The notes: a model not told the origin generated them from the sequence alone. A stretch of 64,000 bases of DNA from Aquariibacter albus (GCF_014145335.1 NZ_JACIVI010000001.1:1116001-1180000), one strand, 5' to 3'. Shown: positions 1-13,200, counted from the stretch's first letter. A program made the numbers and translations.

Positions 1-2369
<2,369 letters not shown>

Positions 2370-2393
2370 AACCGCCCTGCCCGCGCCCTGCGA

Positions 2394-2429
2394 CAAGGGG
2401 CCGGCCCGCTCGCGCGGACCGGCCCCTTG
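2394..2429. terminator. Bidirectional terminator between prmB and the metal-efflux operon
   Basis: A perfect 11-bp inverted repeat (CAAGGGGCCGG / CCGGCCCCTTG) with a 14-base loop lies between two converging transcription units. There is no long T-run, so it is a GC-rich hairpin of the kind common in high-GC genomes, able to serve both strands. Confidence 0.65.
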
Positions 2430-2472
2430 GTCTTGAACGGTCGCCCGGGCGGCAGGCCCCGGGCGACGCGGA

Positions 2473-2793
2473 TCACACCGTCTTGTGCACGAAGGCTGCC
2501 CGCAGGGCCTCGGTCATCCAGACCAGGCTGTCCCCGGGCGCACCGGCCTTCACATGCTTGACGACGGCCTCGAAGAGCGGCTCGGCCACCTCGTCGGGCA
2601 CCAGCATCTCCAGGCGCACGCGCGGCAGATGGTCGGTGATCTGGTCGCGGATGCTGGCCTTGAACTGCGGGCTGGGGCCGACATAGCCCTCGGCGCGGCT
2701 GACGGTCATGCCCGGGAAGCCGGGCACGGCGCGCAGCACCTCGTAGAGGCCTTCGAGTCGTTGGGGGCCGATCACGGCCTTGATCTCTTTCAT
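2473..2793 (-). CDS. PII-like signalling protein at the end of the RND efflux operon
   Basis: A 106-residue protein of the GlnB/GlnK superfamily. The start MKEIKAVIGPQRLEGLYEVL matches the first beta strand and helix of PII. The T-loop region (about residues 36-54) is short and lacks the uridylylated Tyr context of canonical GlnB, so it is not a classic nitrogen regulator. Such divergent PII-like proteins (the group called PII-NG) are known beside CusA/CzcA-type pumps in proteobacteria, where their role is unproven. The ATG at 2793 lies 20 bases after the pump stop codon, with GGAGAA upstream, so it is the last gene of the operon. A role in sensing metal or nucleotide state for the pump is inference. 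Confidence 0.8.
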   Translation of the reverse strand: MKEIKAVIGPQRLEGLYEVLRAVPGFPGMTVSRAEGYVGPSPQFKASIRDQITDHLPRVRLEMLVPDEVAEPLFEAVVKHVKAGAPGDSLVWMTEALRAAFVHKTV

Positions 2794-2813
2794 CGTTGGG
2801 GTTCTCCGGCCGC

Positions 2814-5800
2814 TCAGGCGGTGTGGCGCTGGTCGTCGAACCAGCGGTAGACGGTGGGCAGCATGACCAGGGTCAGCAGGGTGGAGGTGATCAGGCCACC
2901 GATCACGACGATGGCCAGCGGGCGCTGGACTTCCGAGCCCGGACCGGTCGCGAACAGGAAGGGGATCAGGCCCAGCAGCGCGACGGTGGCGGTCATCATC
3001 ACCGGGCGGAAGCGCAGGCGCGCACCCTCGACGACGGCTTCGGCCACGCTGCGGCCCTGCTCGCGCAGGCCACGGATGTAGCTGACCAGCACGACACCGT
3101 TCAGCACGGCGATGCCCCACAGCGCGATGAAGCCCACCGAGGCCGGCACCGAGAGGTACTCGCCCGTCACGAAGAGCCCGATCACCCCGCCCATCGAGGC
3201 GAAAGGCAGCACCAGGATGATCAGCGACGCCATCTTCACCGAACGGAACAGCAGGAAGAGCAGGAAGAAGATCGCCGCCACCGTGATGGGCACGATGATG
3301 GACAGGTGGCCCAGCGCGCGCTCCATGTTCTGGAACTGGCCGCCCCACTCGAGGTAGTAGCCCTCGGGCAGCTTGACCTGCTGCTGCACCGCCTGCTGCA
3401 GCTCGGCGACGAAGCCGCCGAGGTCGCGGTCGGCCACATTGATGCCCACCACGACACGGCGCTTGGCCAGCTCGCGGCTGATCTGCGCCGGGCCGTCGAG
3501 CACCTCGATGCGGGCGATCGTCGACAGCGGCACCTGCGCGCCGCCCGGCGCGCTGACGACCAGGTTGCGGATCGCCTCCAGGTTGCCGCGCGCCGATTCC
3601 GGCAGGCGCACGATGGCGCTGAAGCGGCGCTCGCCTTCGTAGATCTCGGTGGCCTCCTTACCGCCGATGGCCATCTCGATCACGTCGTGCACATCGCTCG
3701 CGTTCAGGCCGAGGCGGGCGATGGCCGGGCGGTCGATGACGATCTGCAGGTACTGCTGGCCGGTGATGCGCTCGACCCGCAGGTCCTGCGCGCCGCGGAT
3801 ACCCTGTGCGACCTTGGCGATCTCGTCGGCCTTGGTCTTGAGGGTGGCCAGGTCGTCACCGAAGATCTTCACCGCGATGTCGGCGCGCACGCCGGTCACC
3901 ATCTCGTCGACCCGGTCCGAGATCGGCTGGGCCATGACGATCTGCACGCCGGGCAGCACGGCCAGCTTCTCGCGGATCTTGTCGGCGATGGTGTCCTGGG
4001 TCCAGCCCTCGGGCCACTCGTCGCGCGGCTTGAGCGAGACGATGGGCGTCGACTCGTTCTGCGCCTGCGGGTCGGCCGGGGATTCCCCGCGGCCGACACC
4101 CGAGACGGCCGAGCGCACGCCGGGCACCTCCATCACCAGCTTCATGGCCTCCATCTCCATGCGGATGGATTCCTCCAGCGAGATGTTCGGCACGCGATTG
4201 ATGCCCGGCACCAGCGAGCCTTCCTTCATCTCGGGGATGAAGGCACTGCCCAGGAAGGGAATCAGCGCGCCGGTGGTGCCCAGCAGCAGCACCGCGACCA
4301 TCACCGTGCCCCGCGCGTTGGCAATCGCCCGGTGCAGCAGCTTCAGGTAGGGCGCCTTCATCTTGCGGATCAGCCAGGTGTCGTGCTCGTCGCCGGTCTC
4401 GGGGCCCTCGTGATGCAGCGGCTTGACCTTGAGCAGGTAGGACGACAGCACCGGCGAGAGCGTGAGCGAGAGCACCAGCGAGAAGAACAGCGCCAGGGCG
4501 ATGGTGAAGGCCAGGGGCGCGAACATCTTGCCCTCCATGCCCTCCAGCGTCATCAGCGGCAGGAAGACCAGGATGATCACGCCGACGCCGAAGATCACCG
4601 GCGTGGCGACTTCCTTGACCGCGTTGAAGATCACCCGGATGCGCGGCTCGCCGGCGTGGCCCGGCCCCTGGCTGCGCGCCAGGTGGGCGAAGGCGTTCTC
4701 CACCACCACCACCGAGCCGTCGACCATCAGGCCGATGGCGATGGCCAGACCGCCCAGCGACATCAGGTTGGCCGAGATGCCGAAGTGGTTCATGGCCATG
4801 AAGGTCAGCAGCGGCGTGAGCACCAGGGTGGCCACCACGATCAGCGAGCTGCGGATGTCGCCCAGGAAGAGCAGCAGCACGACGACGACCAGCACCACGC
4901 CTTCGAGAAGCACCTTGACCACGGTAGCCACGGCCGCGTCGACCAGCTCGGAGCGGTCGTAGTAGGGCACGATCTGCAGGCCGCCGGGCAGCATGCCGCG
5001 TTCATTGATCTCGGCCACCCGGGCCTTGATCCGCGACACCACCTCCTTGGCATTGCCGCCGCGCATCATCATCACGACGCCGCCGACCGATTCGGTCACG
5101 CCGTTCTTGACGACCGAGCCCACCCGCACCGCGCTGCCGACCTTGACCTCGGCCACGTCACGCACATGCACCGGGGTGCCGGCGACGGACTTCAGCACGA
5201 TGGCGCCGATGTCGTCGAGCGACTGCACCAGGCCGACACCGCGGATCAGGTACTGCTCCGCATAGTGCGGCAGCACGCCGCCGCCCGAGTTGGCGTTGTT
5301 GCTCGCCAGGGCCTGGAAGACCTGCTGGATGGTCAGGCCGTGATAGCGCAGCTTGTCGGGTGCAACCAGCACCTGGTACTGCTTCTCGTAGCCGCCCTGG
5401 GAGTTGATCTCGGCAATGCCGGGGATCGAGCGCAGCAGCGGCCGCACCACCCAGTCCTGCGCGGTGCGGCGCTCGGTCAGCTCCGCCTCGGTCAGGGCGC
5501 GCGAGCCGTCGTCCGGGCGCTCCAGCGTGTACTGGTAGACCTCGCCCAGGCCGGTGGAGACCGGACCGAGCACCGGCGTGATGCCGGGCGGCATGCGACC
5601 GGCGATCTCGATCAGCCGCTCCATCACGAGCTGGCGCGCGAAGTACACATCGGTCGCGTCGGTAAACACCAGGGTGATCAGCGACAGGCCCGGCTTGTTC
5701 AGCGAGCGCAGCTCGACCATGCCCGGCAGGCCGGTCATGGCCATCTCGATCGGCACGGTGGCGAAGCGCTCGACCTCCTCGGGCGAGCGACCCGGCGCCT

Positions 5801-5954
5801 CGGTGGCGATCTGGACCTGGACGTTGGTGACGTCCGGGAAGGCATCGAGCGAGAGCTTGCGGGTGGCGTCGAGGCCGAAGGCCATCAACACCAGCGCGAG
5901 CACGACGATGATGAGCCGCTGCGCGAGCGACCCGCGGATCAGCGACTCGATCAT
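2814..5954 (-). CDS. Heavy-metal efflux RND pump (CusA/CzcA family)
   Basis: Inner-membrane, proton-driven RND permease of 1046 residues, the normal size for the HME subfamily. It begins MIESLIRGSLAQRLIIVVL (first membrane helix). Two large periplasmic loops and two groups of hydrophobic helices are visible. The transmembrane-4 signature reads AIGLMVDGSVVVVEN, with the proton-relay Asp and Glu in place. This is mixed: AIG is like copper/silver CusA, and VDGxVVxVEN is like divalent-cation CzcA, which normally has DFG first. The metal is therefore not assigned. The start overlaps the adaptor stop (4 bases), and the pump is followed by the PII-like gene. Together with the adaptor and outer-membrane factor it would span the envelope and expel metal ions. 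Confidence 0.93.
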   Translation of the reverse strand: MIESLIRGSLAQRLIIVVLALVLMAFGLDATRKLSLDAFPDVTNVQVQIATEAPGRSPEEVERFATVPIEMAMTGLPGMVELRSLNKPGLSLITLVFTDATDVYFARQLVMERLIEIAGRMPPGITPVLGPVSTGLGEVYQYTLERPDDGSRALTEAELTERRTAQDWVVRPLLRSIPGIAEINSQGGYEKQYQVLVAPDKLRYHGLTIQQVFQALASNNANSGGGVLPHYAEQYLIRGVGLVQSLDDIGAIVLKSVAGTPVHVRDVAEVKVGSAVRVGSVVKNGVTESVGGVVMMMRGGNAKEVVSRIKARVAEINERGMLPGGLQIVPYYDRSELVDAAVATVVKVLLEGVVLVVVVLLLFLGDIRSSLIVVATLVLTPLLTFMAMNHFGISANLMSLGGLAIAIGLMVDGSVVVVENAFAHLARSQGPGHAGEPRIRVIFNAVKEVATPVIFGVGVIILVFLPLMTLEGMEGKMFAPLAFTIALALFFSLVLSLTLSPVLSSYLLKVKPLHHEGPETGDEHDTWLIRKMKAPYLKLLHRAIANARGTVMVAVLLLGTTGALIPFLGSAFIPEMKEGSLVPGINRVPNISLEESIRMEMEAMKLVMEVPGVRSAVSGVGRGESPADPQAQNESTPIVSLKPRDEWPEGWTQDTIADKIREKLAVLPGVQIVMAQPISDRVDEMVTGVRADIAVKIFGDDLATLKTKADEIAKVAQGIRGAQDLRVERITGQQYLQIVIDRPAIARLGLNASDVHDVIEMAIGGKEATEIYEGERRFSAIVRLPESARGNLEAIRNLVVSAPGGAQVPLSTIARIEVLDGPAQISRELAKRRVVVGINVADRDLGGFVAELQQAVQQQVKLPEGYYLEWGGQFQNMERALGHLSIIVPITVAAIFFLLFLLFRSVKMASLIILVLPFASMGGVIGLFVTGEYLSVPASVGFIALWGIAVLNGVVLVSYIRGLREQGRSVAEAVVEGARLRFRPVMMTATVALLGLIPFLFATGPGSEVQRPLAIVVIGGLITSTLLTLVMLPTVYRWFDDQRHTA

Positions 5955-7183
5955 GAACCCTCCATCTCGGCGCGCTTGCGCTCGTTGTTCAGGTGGAAGG
6001 CGCCGTCGGTGACGACCACCATGCCGGGCTGCAGGCCGTCGTCGACGACCTGCGAGCCATTGACCCGCAGGCCCAGCTTGACCTTGGTCAGGCGGAACAC
6101 GCGCTCGGCGGGCGCACCGACCTGCACGAAGACATGGTCCTGGTTGTCCTCGCGAACCACGGCCGAGGCCGGCACGACCAGGCGTTCGGCCGGCAGCGGG
6201 TCGATGACCATGCGGGCCAGCATGGCCGGCTTGAGCAGGCGCTGCGGGTTCGCGATCTCGCTGCGGACGGTGACCGTGCGGGTCTCGGGGTTGACGGTGT
6301 CGGCCACCCAGCTCAGCTCACCCTGCACCGGCGCGATGTCGGACGAGGCCAGCTCGATGTGGACCTTCTGGCCGGGCCGCACGCGGGCGATGTCGGCCTC
6401 GGGCACCTGGGCCAGCACCCAGACGCGCGAGAGATCGGCCACGGTGTAGAGCACATCGGCCGGCTGCACGACCTGGCCCCTGGCGATCTTGCGCTCGACC
6501 ACCACACCGCTGACCGTGCTGACCACGGTCGAGGTGGAGGTGATCGCGCCGCTGCGCGTCGTCTCGGCCAGGCTGGCGGCCGACACGCCCATCACACGCA
6601 GCTGGTCGGCGGCGGCACGGCGCTCGGCCTCGGCCACGCCCAGCTCGTTCTCGCGGCGCTGGAGTTCGGCGCTGCCGATCACGTCGGCGGCCAGCAGCAG
6701 GTGGGCACGCTCCACCGCCTTGGCAGCCAGCTCGCGCTGGGCATTGGCCTTCAGGTAGGCCAGCTGGGCGCCCCCCAGCTCGGTGCTGTGCAGCTGGGCC
6801 AGCACCTGGCCGGCGCGGACGGCCTGGCCGGGCAGGGCCTGCATCTCGGTCACGCGGCCGGTCACGCTGGCGCCGATGCGGGCGACGGACTGTTCGTTGA
6901 AATCGATGCGGGCGGTCACGGCCAGCGGCTCGGCGATCGGCTTCAGACCGGCCTCGACCAGGACGAGCCGGTCCAGCAGCGAGGCCGGGGCGACGACGCG
7001 CAGCGGATCGGCGGCCGGCGCAGCGGCGGACGCCGCCTTCGGGGCGGAGGCGCCGGCCGCAGGCGCGGCGGCATCCTGGCCGCTGCAGGCCGCCAGCAGC
7101 GCGGCCAGCAGCAGGGCGGGGGTGGCGTGTCGGCGGCCGGCCGCAGGCAGCCGGCGGGACGGGGACAGGGACGAAGGATTCAT
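5951..7183 (-). CDS. Periplasmic adaptor lipoprotein of RND metal efflux (CusB/CzcB type)
   Basis: Membrane-fusion protein linking the pump to the outer-membrane channel. From the ATG at 7183 the 410-residue product has an Arg-rich N-terminus, a hydrophobic stretch and the lipobox LLAAC, predicting lipid attachment near residue 30. A barrel-sandwich lipoyl half (GRVTEMQALPGQAVRAGQVL), a coiled-coil hairpin rich in Glu/Ala, the second lipoyl half (GVVVERKIARGQVVQPADVL) and beta-barrel segments follow in the usual order. A GTG at 7234 that overlaps the upstream stop (GTGA) would add 17 residues in front of the signal. It is less likely, although it could be used for coupling. No CusB-type Met triad was seen. 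Confidence 0.9.
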   Translation of the reverse strand: MNPSSLSPSRRLPAAGRRHATPALLLAALLAACSGQDAAAPAAGASAPKAASAAAPAADPLRVVAPASLLDRLVLVEAGLKPIAEPLAVTARIDFNEQSVARIGASVTGRVTEMQALPGQAVRAGQVLAQLHSTELGGAQLAYLKANAQRELAAKAVERAHLLLAADVIGSAELQRRENELGVAEAERRAAADQLRVMGVSAASLAETTRSGAITSTSTVVSTVSGVVVERKIARGQVVQPADVLYTVADLSRVWVLAQVPEADIARVRPGQKVHIELASSDIAPVQGELSWVADTVNPETRTVTVRSEIANPQRLLKPAMLARMVIDPLPAERLVVPASAVVREDNQDHVFVQVGAPAERVFRLTKVKLGLRVNGSQVVDDGLQPGMVVVTDGAFHLNNERKRAEMEGS

Positions 7184-7230
7184 GGCGGATTCGGAAGGCA
7201 GGGCATGCGGGGAAGGGGGCGGGCGGCGGC

Positions 7231-8658
7231 TCACGGCTGGCCTCCGGCGCCCAGGGCGGCGGTGGGGCCCGGGGCCGGGACGGCCGTCAGCTCGTCCAGG
7301 CCGGCTTCGGCGCGCAGGCGCTCGATCTCGACCTGGGCGGCACGCAGCTCGAAGCGGGCGACGTTCAGCTCGTTGCGGGCGGCCCGCCAGACGCGCTGCG
7401 CGTCGAGGGAGTCCAGGATCCCGCGCTCGCCGTAGCGGTAGGCGGCCTCGGCCACGCGCATGGCGGACTCGGCCTGGCGGACGATGCCGCCCTCGTAGGC
7501 CGCCACCTGGTCCATGGCGATCTGCAGCTGCTGGCCGGCGATGGCCAGGGCCTGGCCGAGCTGGTGCTCGCGGTCGGCCAGCAGGCTCTGCAGGCGCAGC
7601 ACGGTGGCACGGGCCTCGGCGATCGGGCCTTCGCGGCGGTCGAGCAGGGGCACGGTGACGCTGACGCCGATGCGGCGGTTGGTCAGGTCAGGGTTGCGGT
7701 CGGCGCCCAGGCGCAGGGACCAGCTCGGCTCGGCCTGGGCCTGCTCGACACGCACGCGCGCCTCGGCCGCACGCAGCTCCGAGCGCACCGCGACCAGCTC
7801 GGGATGGCGCTCCAGCAGGCGGCTGCGCAGCGCGTCCAGCGACTCGGCCGGCGGCACCGGGTCCTCCAGGCTGCCGGCCACCCGGGCGTCGGGCGGCAGG
7901 GCCGGGCCGACGGCCTGGCGCAGCTCGGCCAGGGCCTGGCCGACCCGCTGCTGCGCGGTCTGCACCGCGCGCTGCGCGTTCAGGCGCTCGGCCTCGGCGC
8001 GCAGCAGCTCGAAACGCGGCGCCTCGCCCGTCTCGACGCGCACCTTCACCCGGGCGTGGATCTGCTCGGTGACCTTTGCATCCTCCTGCACATTGCGCAG
8101 CTCGGCCTGGGCGCGGAGCACGCCCAGGTAGCCGCGCTTGACGCCCGCCACCAGCGCGTGCTGGAAGGCGCCGACCGAGGCGCGCACCCCGCGTGCCGAA
8201 GCCTCGGCCGCGTCCAGGCGGGCACGCCGCAGCGAGGGCAGCTCCAGCCGCTGGGTGAGCCCGAGGCTGTGGGTCGGCCCCTCGGCCACGCCGGGCAGGC
8301 GGGCCCCCTGGCGACCGACCAGCCACTCCAGCTCCGGGTTGGGCCGGGCCTTGGCGCTTCGGATGGCGGCCTGGGCCACCTGCTCCCGGGCACGTTCGGC
8401 GGCGAGGGCCGGATGGCCGTCGAGCGCCATCGCGATCAAGGTGGCCAGCGGCAGGGCGCCGGCCGCGTCGGCTGCCTGGGGATCGGGGCGCGGCTGGGCG
8501 GCCGGATGCGCGGCAGCGCGGGGCGGCGCCTCGCCGGCCCCGGGCATCGGGGGCGCCGCGGCCCAGGCCGGGGCGGCCAGCAGCCCCAGACCGAGCAGCA
8601 TGCCCCAGGGCAGGGCGGGAGGCAGACCACGGCGGGGGCCGCAGCGGGAAGCAGTCAT
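7231..8658 (-). CDS. TolC-family outer-membrane efflux protein (CusC/CzcC type)
   Basis: Outer-membrane channel component of the tripartite efflux system, 475 residues. The N-terminus has basic residues, a hydrophobic core and an AWA-A signal-peptidase I site (around residue 25-28). A Pro/Ala-rich linker follows. The body contains two OEP repeats of long amphipathic helices, for example around IRSAKARPNPELEWLVG in the first half and LLDRREGPIAEARATV in the second. It is the first gene of the three efflux components. The ATG at 8658 is preferred over in-frame codons at 8667 and 8709 because it places the signal peptide correctly. Confidence 0.9.
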   Translation of the reverse strand: MTASRCGPRRGLPPALPWGMLLGLGLLAAPAWAAAPPMPGAGEAPPRAAAHPAAQPRPDPQAADAAGALPLATLIAMALDGHPALAAERAREQVAQAAIRSAKARPNPELEWLVGRQGARLPGVAEGPTHSLGLTQRLELPSLRRARLDAAEASARGVRASVGAFQHALVAGVKRGYLGVLRAQAELRNVQEDAKVTEQIHARVKVRVETGEAPRFELLRAEAERLNAQRAVQTAQQRVGQALAELRQAVGPALPPDARVAGSLEDPVPPAESLDALRSRLLERHPELVAVRSELRAAEARVRVEQAQAEPSWSLRLGADRNPDLTNRRIGVSVTVPLLDRREGPIAEARATVLRLQSLLADREHQLGQALAIAGQQLQIAMDQVAAYEGGIVRQAESAMRVAEAAYRYGERGILDSLDAQRVWRAARNELNVARFELRAAQVEIERLRAEAGLDELTAVPAPGPTAALGAGGQP

Positions 8659-8831
8659 GGCGGGCATTGAGACAGGTCGAAATCCCCTCCCCGCGCGGAC
8701 GCTGGCCACGGCCAGGCGCCCGCACAGGTCGGGTGGAGGACAAGAAAGCAGGAGGGCACTGGGCCCTGTCGGAACCGCGAGGCACCCTCACGGGCGCGGG
8801 CGTTCGGGGGCCGCCTCGTGGGCGGCCGGCT

Positions 8832-9347
8832 TCAGGCCGTCGGCGGACGCAGCGGAGGCTGCTGCGGGGCCTGGTGGGCGTGCGGGCAGGCGGCTGCACA
8901 CAGCACATGGGCCGGCAGCGCAGTGGGCAGCAGGCCCGGCGCGGGGGCCGGGCTCGGATCGGGCAGGTCGCTCGGGCTGGTGCCGAGGGAGAGCGTGTTG
9001 CCGGGGCCGGTCTCGCGGACCGGCCGCTCCAGTTCGGGCGCAGCGGGCAGCAGGGCCTGCAGCACCGGGTCCGTGCGCTCGACCTCGACCTCCCCCCAGG
9101 CCAGACCCTCCAGGGCCGGCCCGACCGCCCGCCCGGGCTCCGCGGCCATCGGCAGCAGCGCAGCCAGCAGGCTCAGGGCCAGCAAGCTGCCCAGCAGCAG
9201 GGCCTGCCATCCCGGGCCCCATGCCGCGGCCCGGCCGGGGATGCGGCGCAGCAGGCTGGGCAGGGCGGGACCGGAACGGGGACAGGGCACGGCGGCTGGG
9301 GCAGGGTCGATGGGGGCGGCGGACTCTCGGCCGGGGCCAAGGTTCAC
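8832..9347 (-). CDS. Hypothetical single-pass membrane protein with Cys/His-rich C-terminus
   Basis: Not recognised. The reading frame from a GTG at 9347 gives 171 residues with strong GC-third-position bias, like real genes here. It has a Pro/Arg-rich N-terminal part, one hydrophobic helix (about residues 44-65, including ALLLGSLLALSLLAALLP), an acidic/Pro-rich region with TLSLGTSPSDLPDPSPAP, and a C-terminal motif CAAACPHAHQ (two Cys and two His that could bind metal). It lies directly upstream of the efflux genes on the same strand, which suggests a role in metal sensing or resistance. That is inference from position and the Cys/His motif. No ATG is available in frame near the start, so the start is uncertain. 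Confidence 0.6.
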   Translation of the reverse strand: MNLGPGRESAAPIDPAPAAVPCPRSGPALPSLLRRIPGRAAAWGPGWQALLLGSLLALSLLAALLPMAAEPGRAVGPALEGLAWGEVEVERTDPVLQALLPAAPELERPVRETGPGNTLSLGTSPSDLPDPSPAPAPGLLPTALPAHVLCAAACPHAHQAPQQPPLRPPTA

Positions 9348-9504
9348 ACCGAGCGGGTAAACCCTAGCACATCGCAGGCCAAGTCCGTCAGCTTGGGGAC
9401 AAGAAAGCCCGGCTCGGCGGAATGCGGCGCGGGCTGCTGGCCGGCGCGCGGGCCGGGGCCGGGGCGGCGGACAATCGCGGCTTTGCCCGGAGTCGTTCCG
9501 CCCC

Positions 9505-11466
<1,962 letters not shown>

Positions 11467-11577
11467 GGGGCGGACGCAGCAGGCCCTTCCCTCAAAGCGG
11501 CAAATCACAACATATTTGCCCTTTTGATTTGCTGTAGGAATTTTTCGACACCCCGCGTTAACCCGTCCCTGCCGGCC

Positions 11578-11590
11578 TACACTGGCCGGG
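11578..11590 (+). promoter_or_regulatory. Candidate -10 element for the gcv operon
   Basis: A TACACT hexamer at 11578-11583 places a transcription start near 11590, just before the first riboswitch aptamer. No convincing -35 box is seen, so the assignment rests on the spacing to the riboswitch. Confidence 0.45.
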
Positions 11591-11832
11591 TCAGGAGAGA
11601 GCGTCCCGGGCCCGCACCCGAGGACGCCGCCGAAGGCGCCGCGCGCATGCGCTAAACGCTCAGGCCCAAGGACTGGCAAACGCGTCCCTCGGGGTCCGAC
11701 ACCCCCGGGGGAGGCGAGAACCTCACTGGAGAGCGGTCGCGGCATCCCGATGCCGGCGGCCCACCGAAGGGGCAAGCGGCCGGGGCGCAAGCGCCGGTTG
11801 CCAATCTCTCAGGTCCATGGACAGCGAGGGCA
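11591..11832 (+). promoter_or_regulatory. Tandem glycine riboswitch controlling gcvTHP
   Basis: Two glycine aptamers are recognisable from their conserved cores. Aptamer 1 has GGAGAG (11594-11599), a GCCGAAGGCGC-type P3 region, then CTCAGG (11659-11664) and AAGGAC (11668-11673). Aptamer 2 has GGAGAG (11728-11733), CACCGAAGGGGCAA (11762-11775), CTCAGG (11808-11813) and GGAC (11819-11822). The pair directly precedes the glycine cleavage genes, the classical target. Glycine binding normally turns expression on. The linker between the aptamers (about 11680-11724) is unusually long and holds its own small hairpin, GGGGT / ACCCC at 11691-11705. Confidence 0.93.
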
Positions 11833-11919
11833 GTGACCGACCCACCGTGCGAGCGGCGGGTCAACCGTCATCGTCGTTCCCCCCGAGGGAGCGGCCCGCC
11901 CCGTCGCCTCCGTCCGTCC

Positions 11920-13122
11920 ATGACCGCTGCCTTCGACCCCGCCCAAGCCCCCGCCCCCACGCCCGCCGCCGAACCGCAGCGCACGCCGCTGCATGCGCTG
12001 CACCAGCGCCTGGGCGGCAAGATCGTGCCCTTCGCCGGCTGGGCCCTGCCGGTCAGCTACCCCGAAGGCCAGGTCGCCGAGCACCGCCATGCGCGGGCCG
12101 CGGCCGCGCTCTTCGACGTCTCGCACATGGGCCAGGTGCGGCTGGACGGCCCGGGCTTCGAGGCCGTGGCCGCGGCGCTGGAAACCCTGGTCCCGGCCGA
12201 TGTGCTGGGCCTGCCGGTCGGCAAGCAGCGCTACAGCCAGTTCACCACCGCCGAGGCCGGCGTGGTCGACGACCTGATGATCGCCCGTCCGCCCGAAGGC
12301 GCGCTGGGCGGTGTGCTGGGCCCGGTCTTCCTGGTGGTCAATGCCGCCAATGCCGACACCGACCTGGCCCTGCTGCAGGCCGGCCTGCCGGCCGGCATCA
12401 CCGCCACCCGCCTGCAGGACCGCGCCCTGCTGGCCCTGCAGGGCCCGGAGGCGGTGGCGGCGCTGGCCCGCGTCGCGCCCGGCGCGGCCGACACGCTGAA
12501 CGCCCTGCGCTTCATGGAAGGCGCGGTGGTGGAACTGGCCGGCGCGGCCTGCTGGGTGGTGCGCTCGGGCTACACCGGCGAGGACGGGGTCGAGATCTCC
12601 GTGCCGGCCGGCCAGGCCGTGGCCCTGGCCGAGGCCCTGCTGGCCGATGCCGCCGTCAAGCCCGCCGGCCTGGGCGCGCGCGACACCCTGCGCCTGGAAG
12701 CCGGCCTCTGCCTGCACGGGCATGAGCTGGACACTTCCATCACCCCGATCGAGGCCGGCCTGGCCTGGTCCATCCCCAAGGTCCGCCGTGCCGGCGGCGC
12801 GCGGGCCGGCGGCTACCCCGGCGCCGCCGTGGTCGAGGCCCAGCTGCGCGAGGGCCCGGCGCGCCGCCGCATCGGCCTGATGGCGCAGGAGCGCGTGCCG
12901 GTGCGCGACGGCGCCGCGCTGCACGATGCCGCCGGCCGCCCGGTCGGCCGCGTCTGCAGCGGCACGCTCAGCCCGGGCGTGGCCCAGCCGATCGCGATGG
13001 CCTATGTCGAGGCCGCGGCGGCCGCCGAGGGCACGGCGCTCTTCGCGCAGGTGCGCGGCCGTGGCGTGCCGGTGACGGTCAGCCCCCTGCCCTTCGTGCC
13101 GCACCGTTATCGTCGGGTCTGA
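11920..13122 (+). CDS. gcvT: Glycine cleavage system T protein (aminomethyltransferase)
   Basis: Folate-dependent T protein, 400 residues. It transfers the methylene group from aminomethyl-lipoyl H protein to tetrahydrofolate and releases ammonia. Visible family features are LHQRLGGKIVPFAGWALPVSY at the N-terminus, ALFDVSHMGQ, YTGEDGVEISVP and GLGARDTLRLEAGLCLHG (with the folate-binding Asp/Arg region). The C-terminal GCV_T_C domain ends in VRGRGVPVTVSPLPFVPHRY. The ATG at 11920 is chosen because homology begins soon after it and GAGGGA lies upstream. An in-frame ATG at 11833 sits immediately after the riboswitch and would add 29 Arg-rich, non-homologous residues. Confidence 0.96.
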   Translation: MTAAFDPAQAPAPTPAAEPQRTPLHALHQRLGGKIVPFAGWALPVSYPEGQVAEHRHARAAAALFDVSHMGQVRLDGPGFEAVAAALETLVPADVLGLPVGKQRYSQFTTAEAGVVDDLMIARPPEGALGGVLGPVFLVVNAANADTDLALLQAGLPAGITATRLQDRALLALQGPEAVAALARVAPGAADTLNALRFMEGAVVELAGAACWVVRSGYTGEDGVEISVPAGQAVALAEALLADAAVKPAGLGARDTLRLEAGLCLHGHELDTSITPIEAGLAWSIPKVRRAGGARAGGYPGAAVVEAQLREGPARRRIGLMAQERVPVRDGAALHDAAGRPVGRVCSGTLSPGVAQPIAMAYVEAAAAAEGTALFAQVRGRGVPVTVSPLPFVPHRYRRV

Positions 13123-13200
13123 CCGCCTGGCCGCGGTCGCATGGCGTCCGACAGATCGCCCCGTCTTTCCGAACCCTTCCCTTCCTCAGGAACCCCCACC

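Noticed and set aside
2796-6449. 1217-codon plus-strand frame opposite the RND pump
   Set aside because: It is the antisense shadow of the pump and adaptor genes: His/Asp/Arg/Gly-rich, no domain, and typical of GC-rich DNA.
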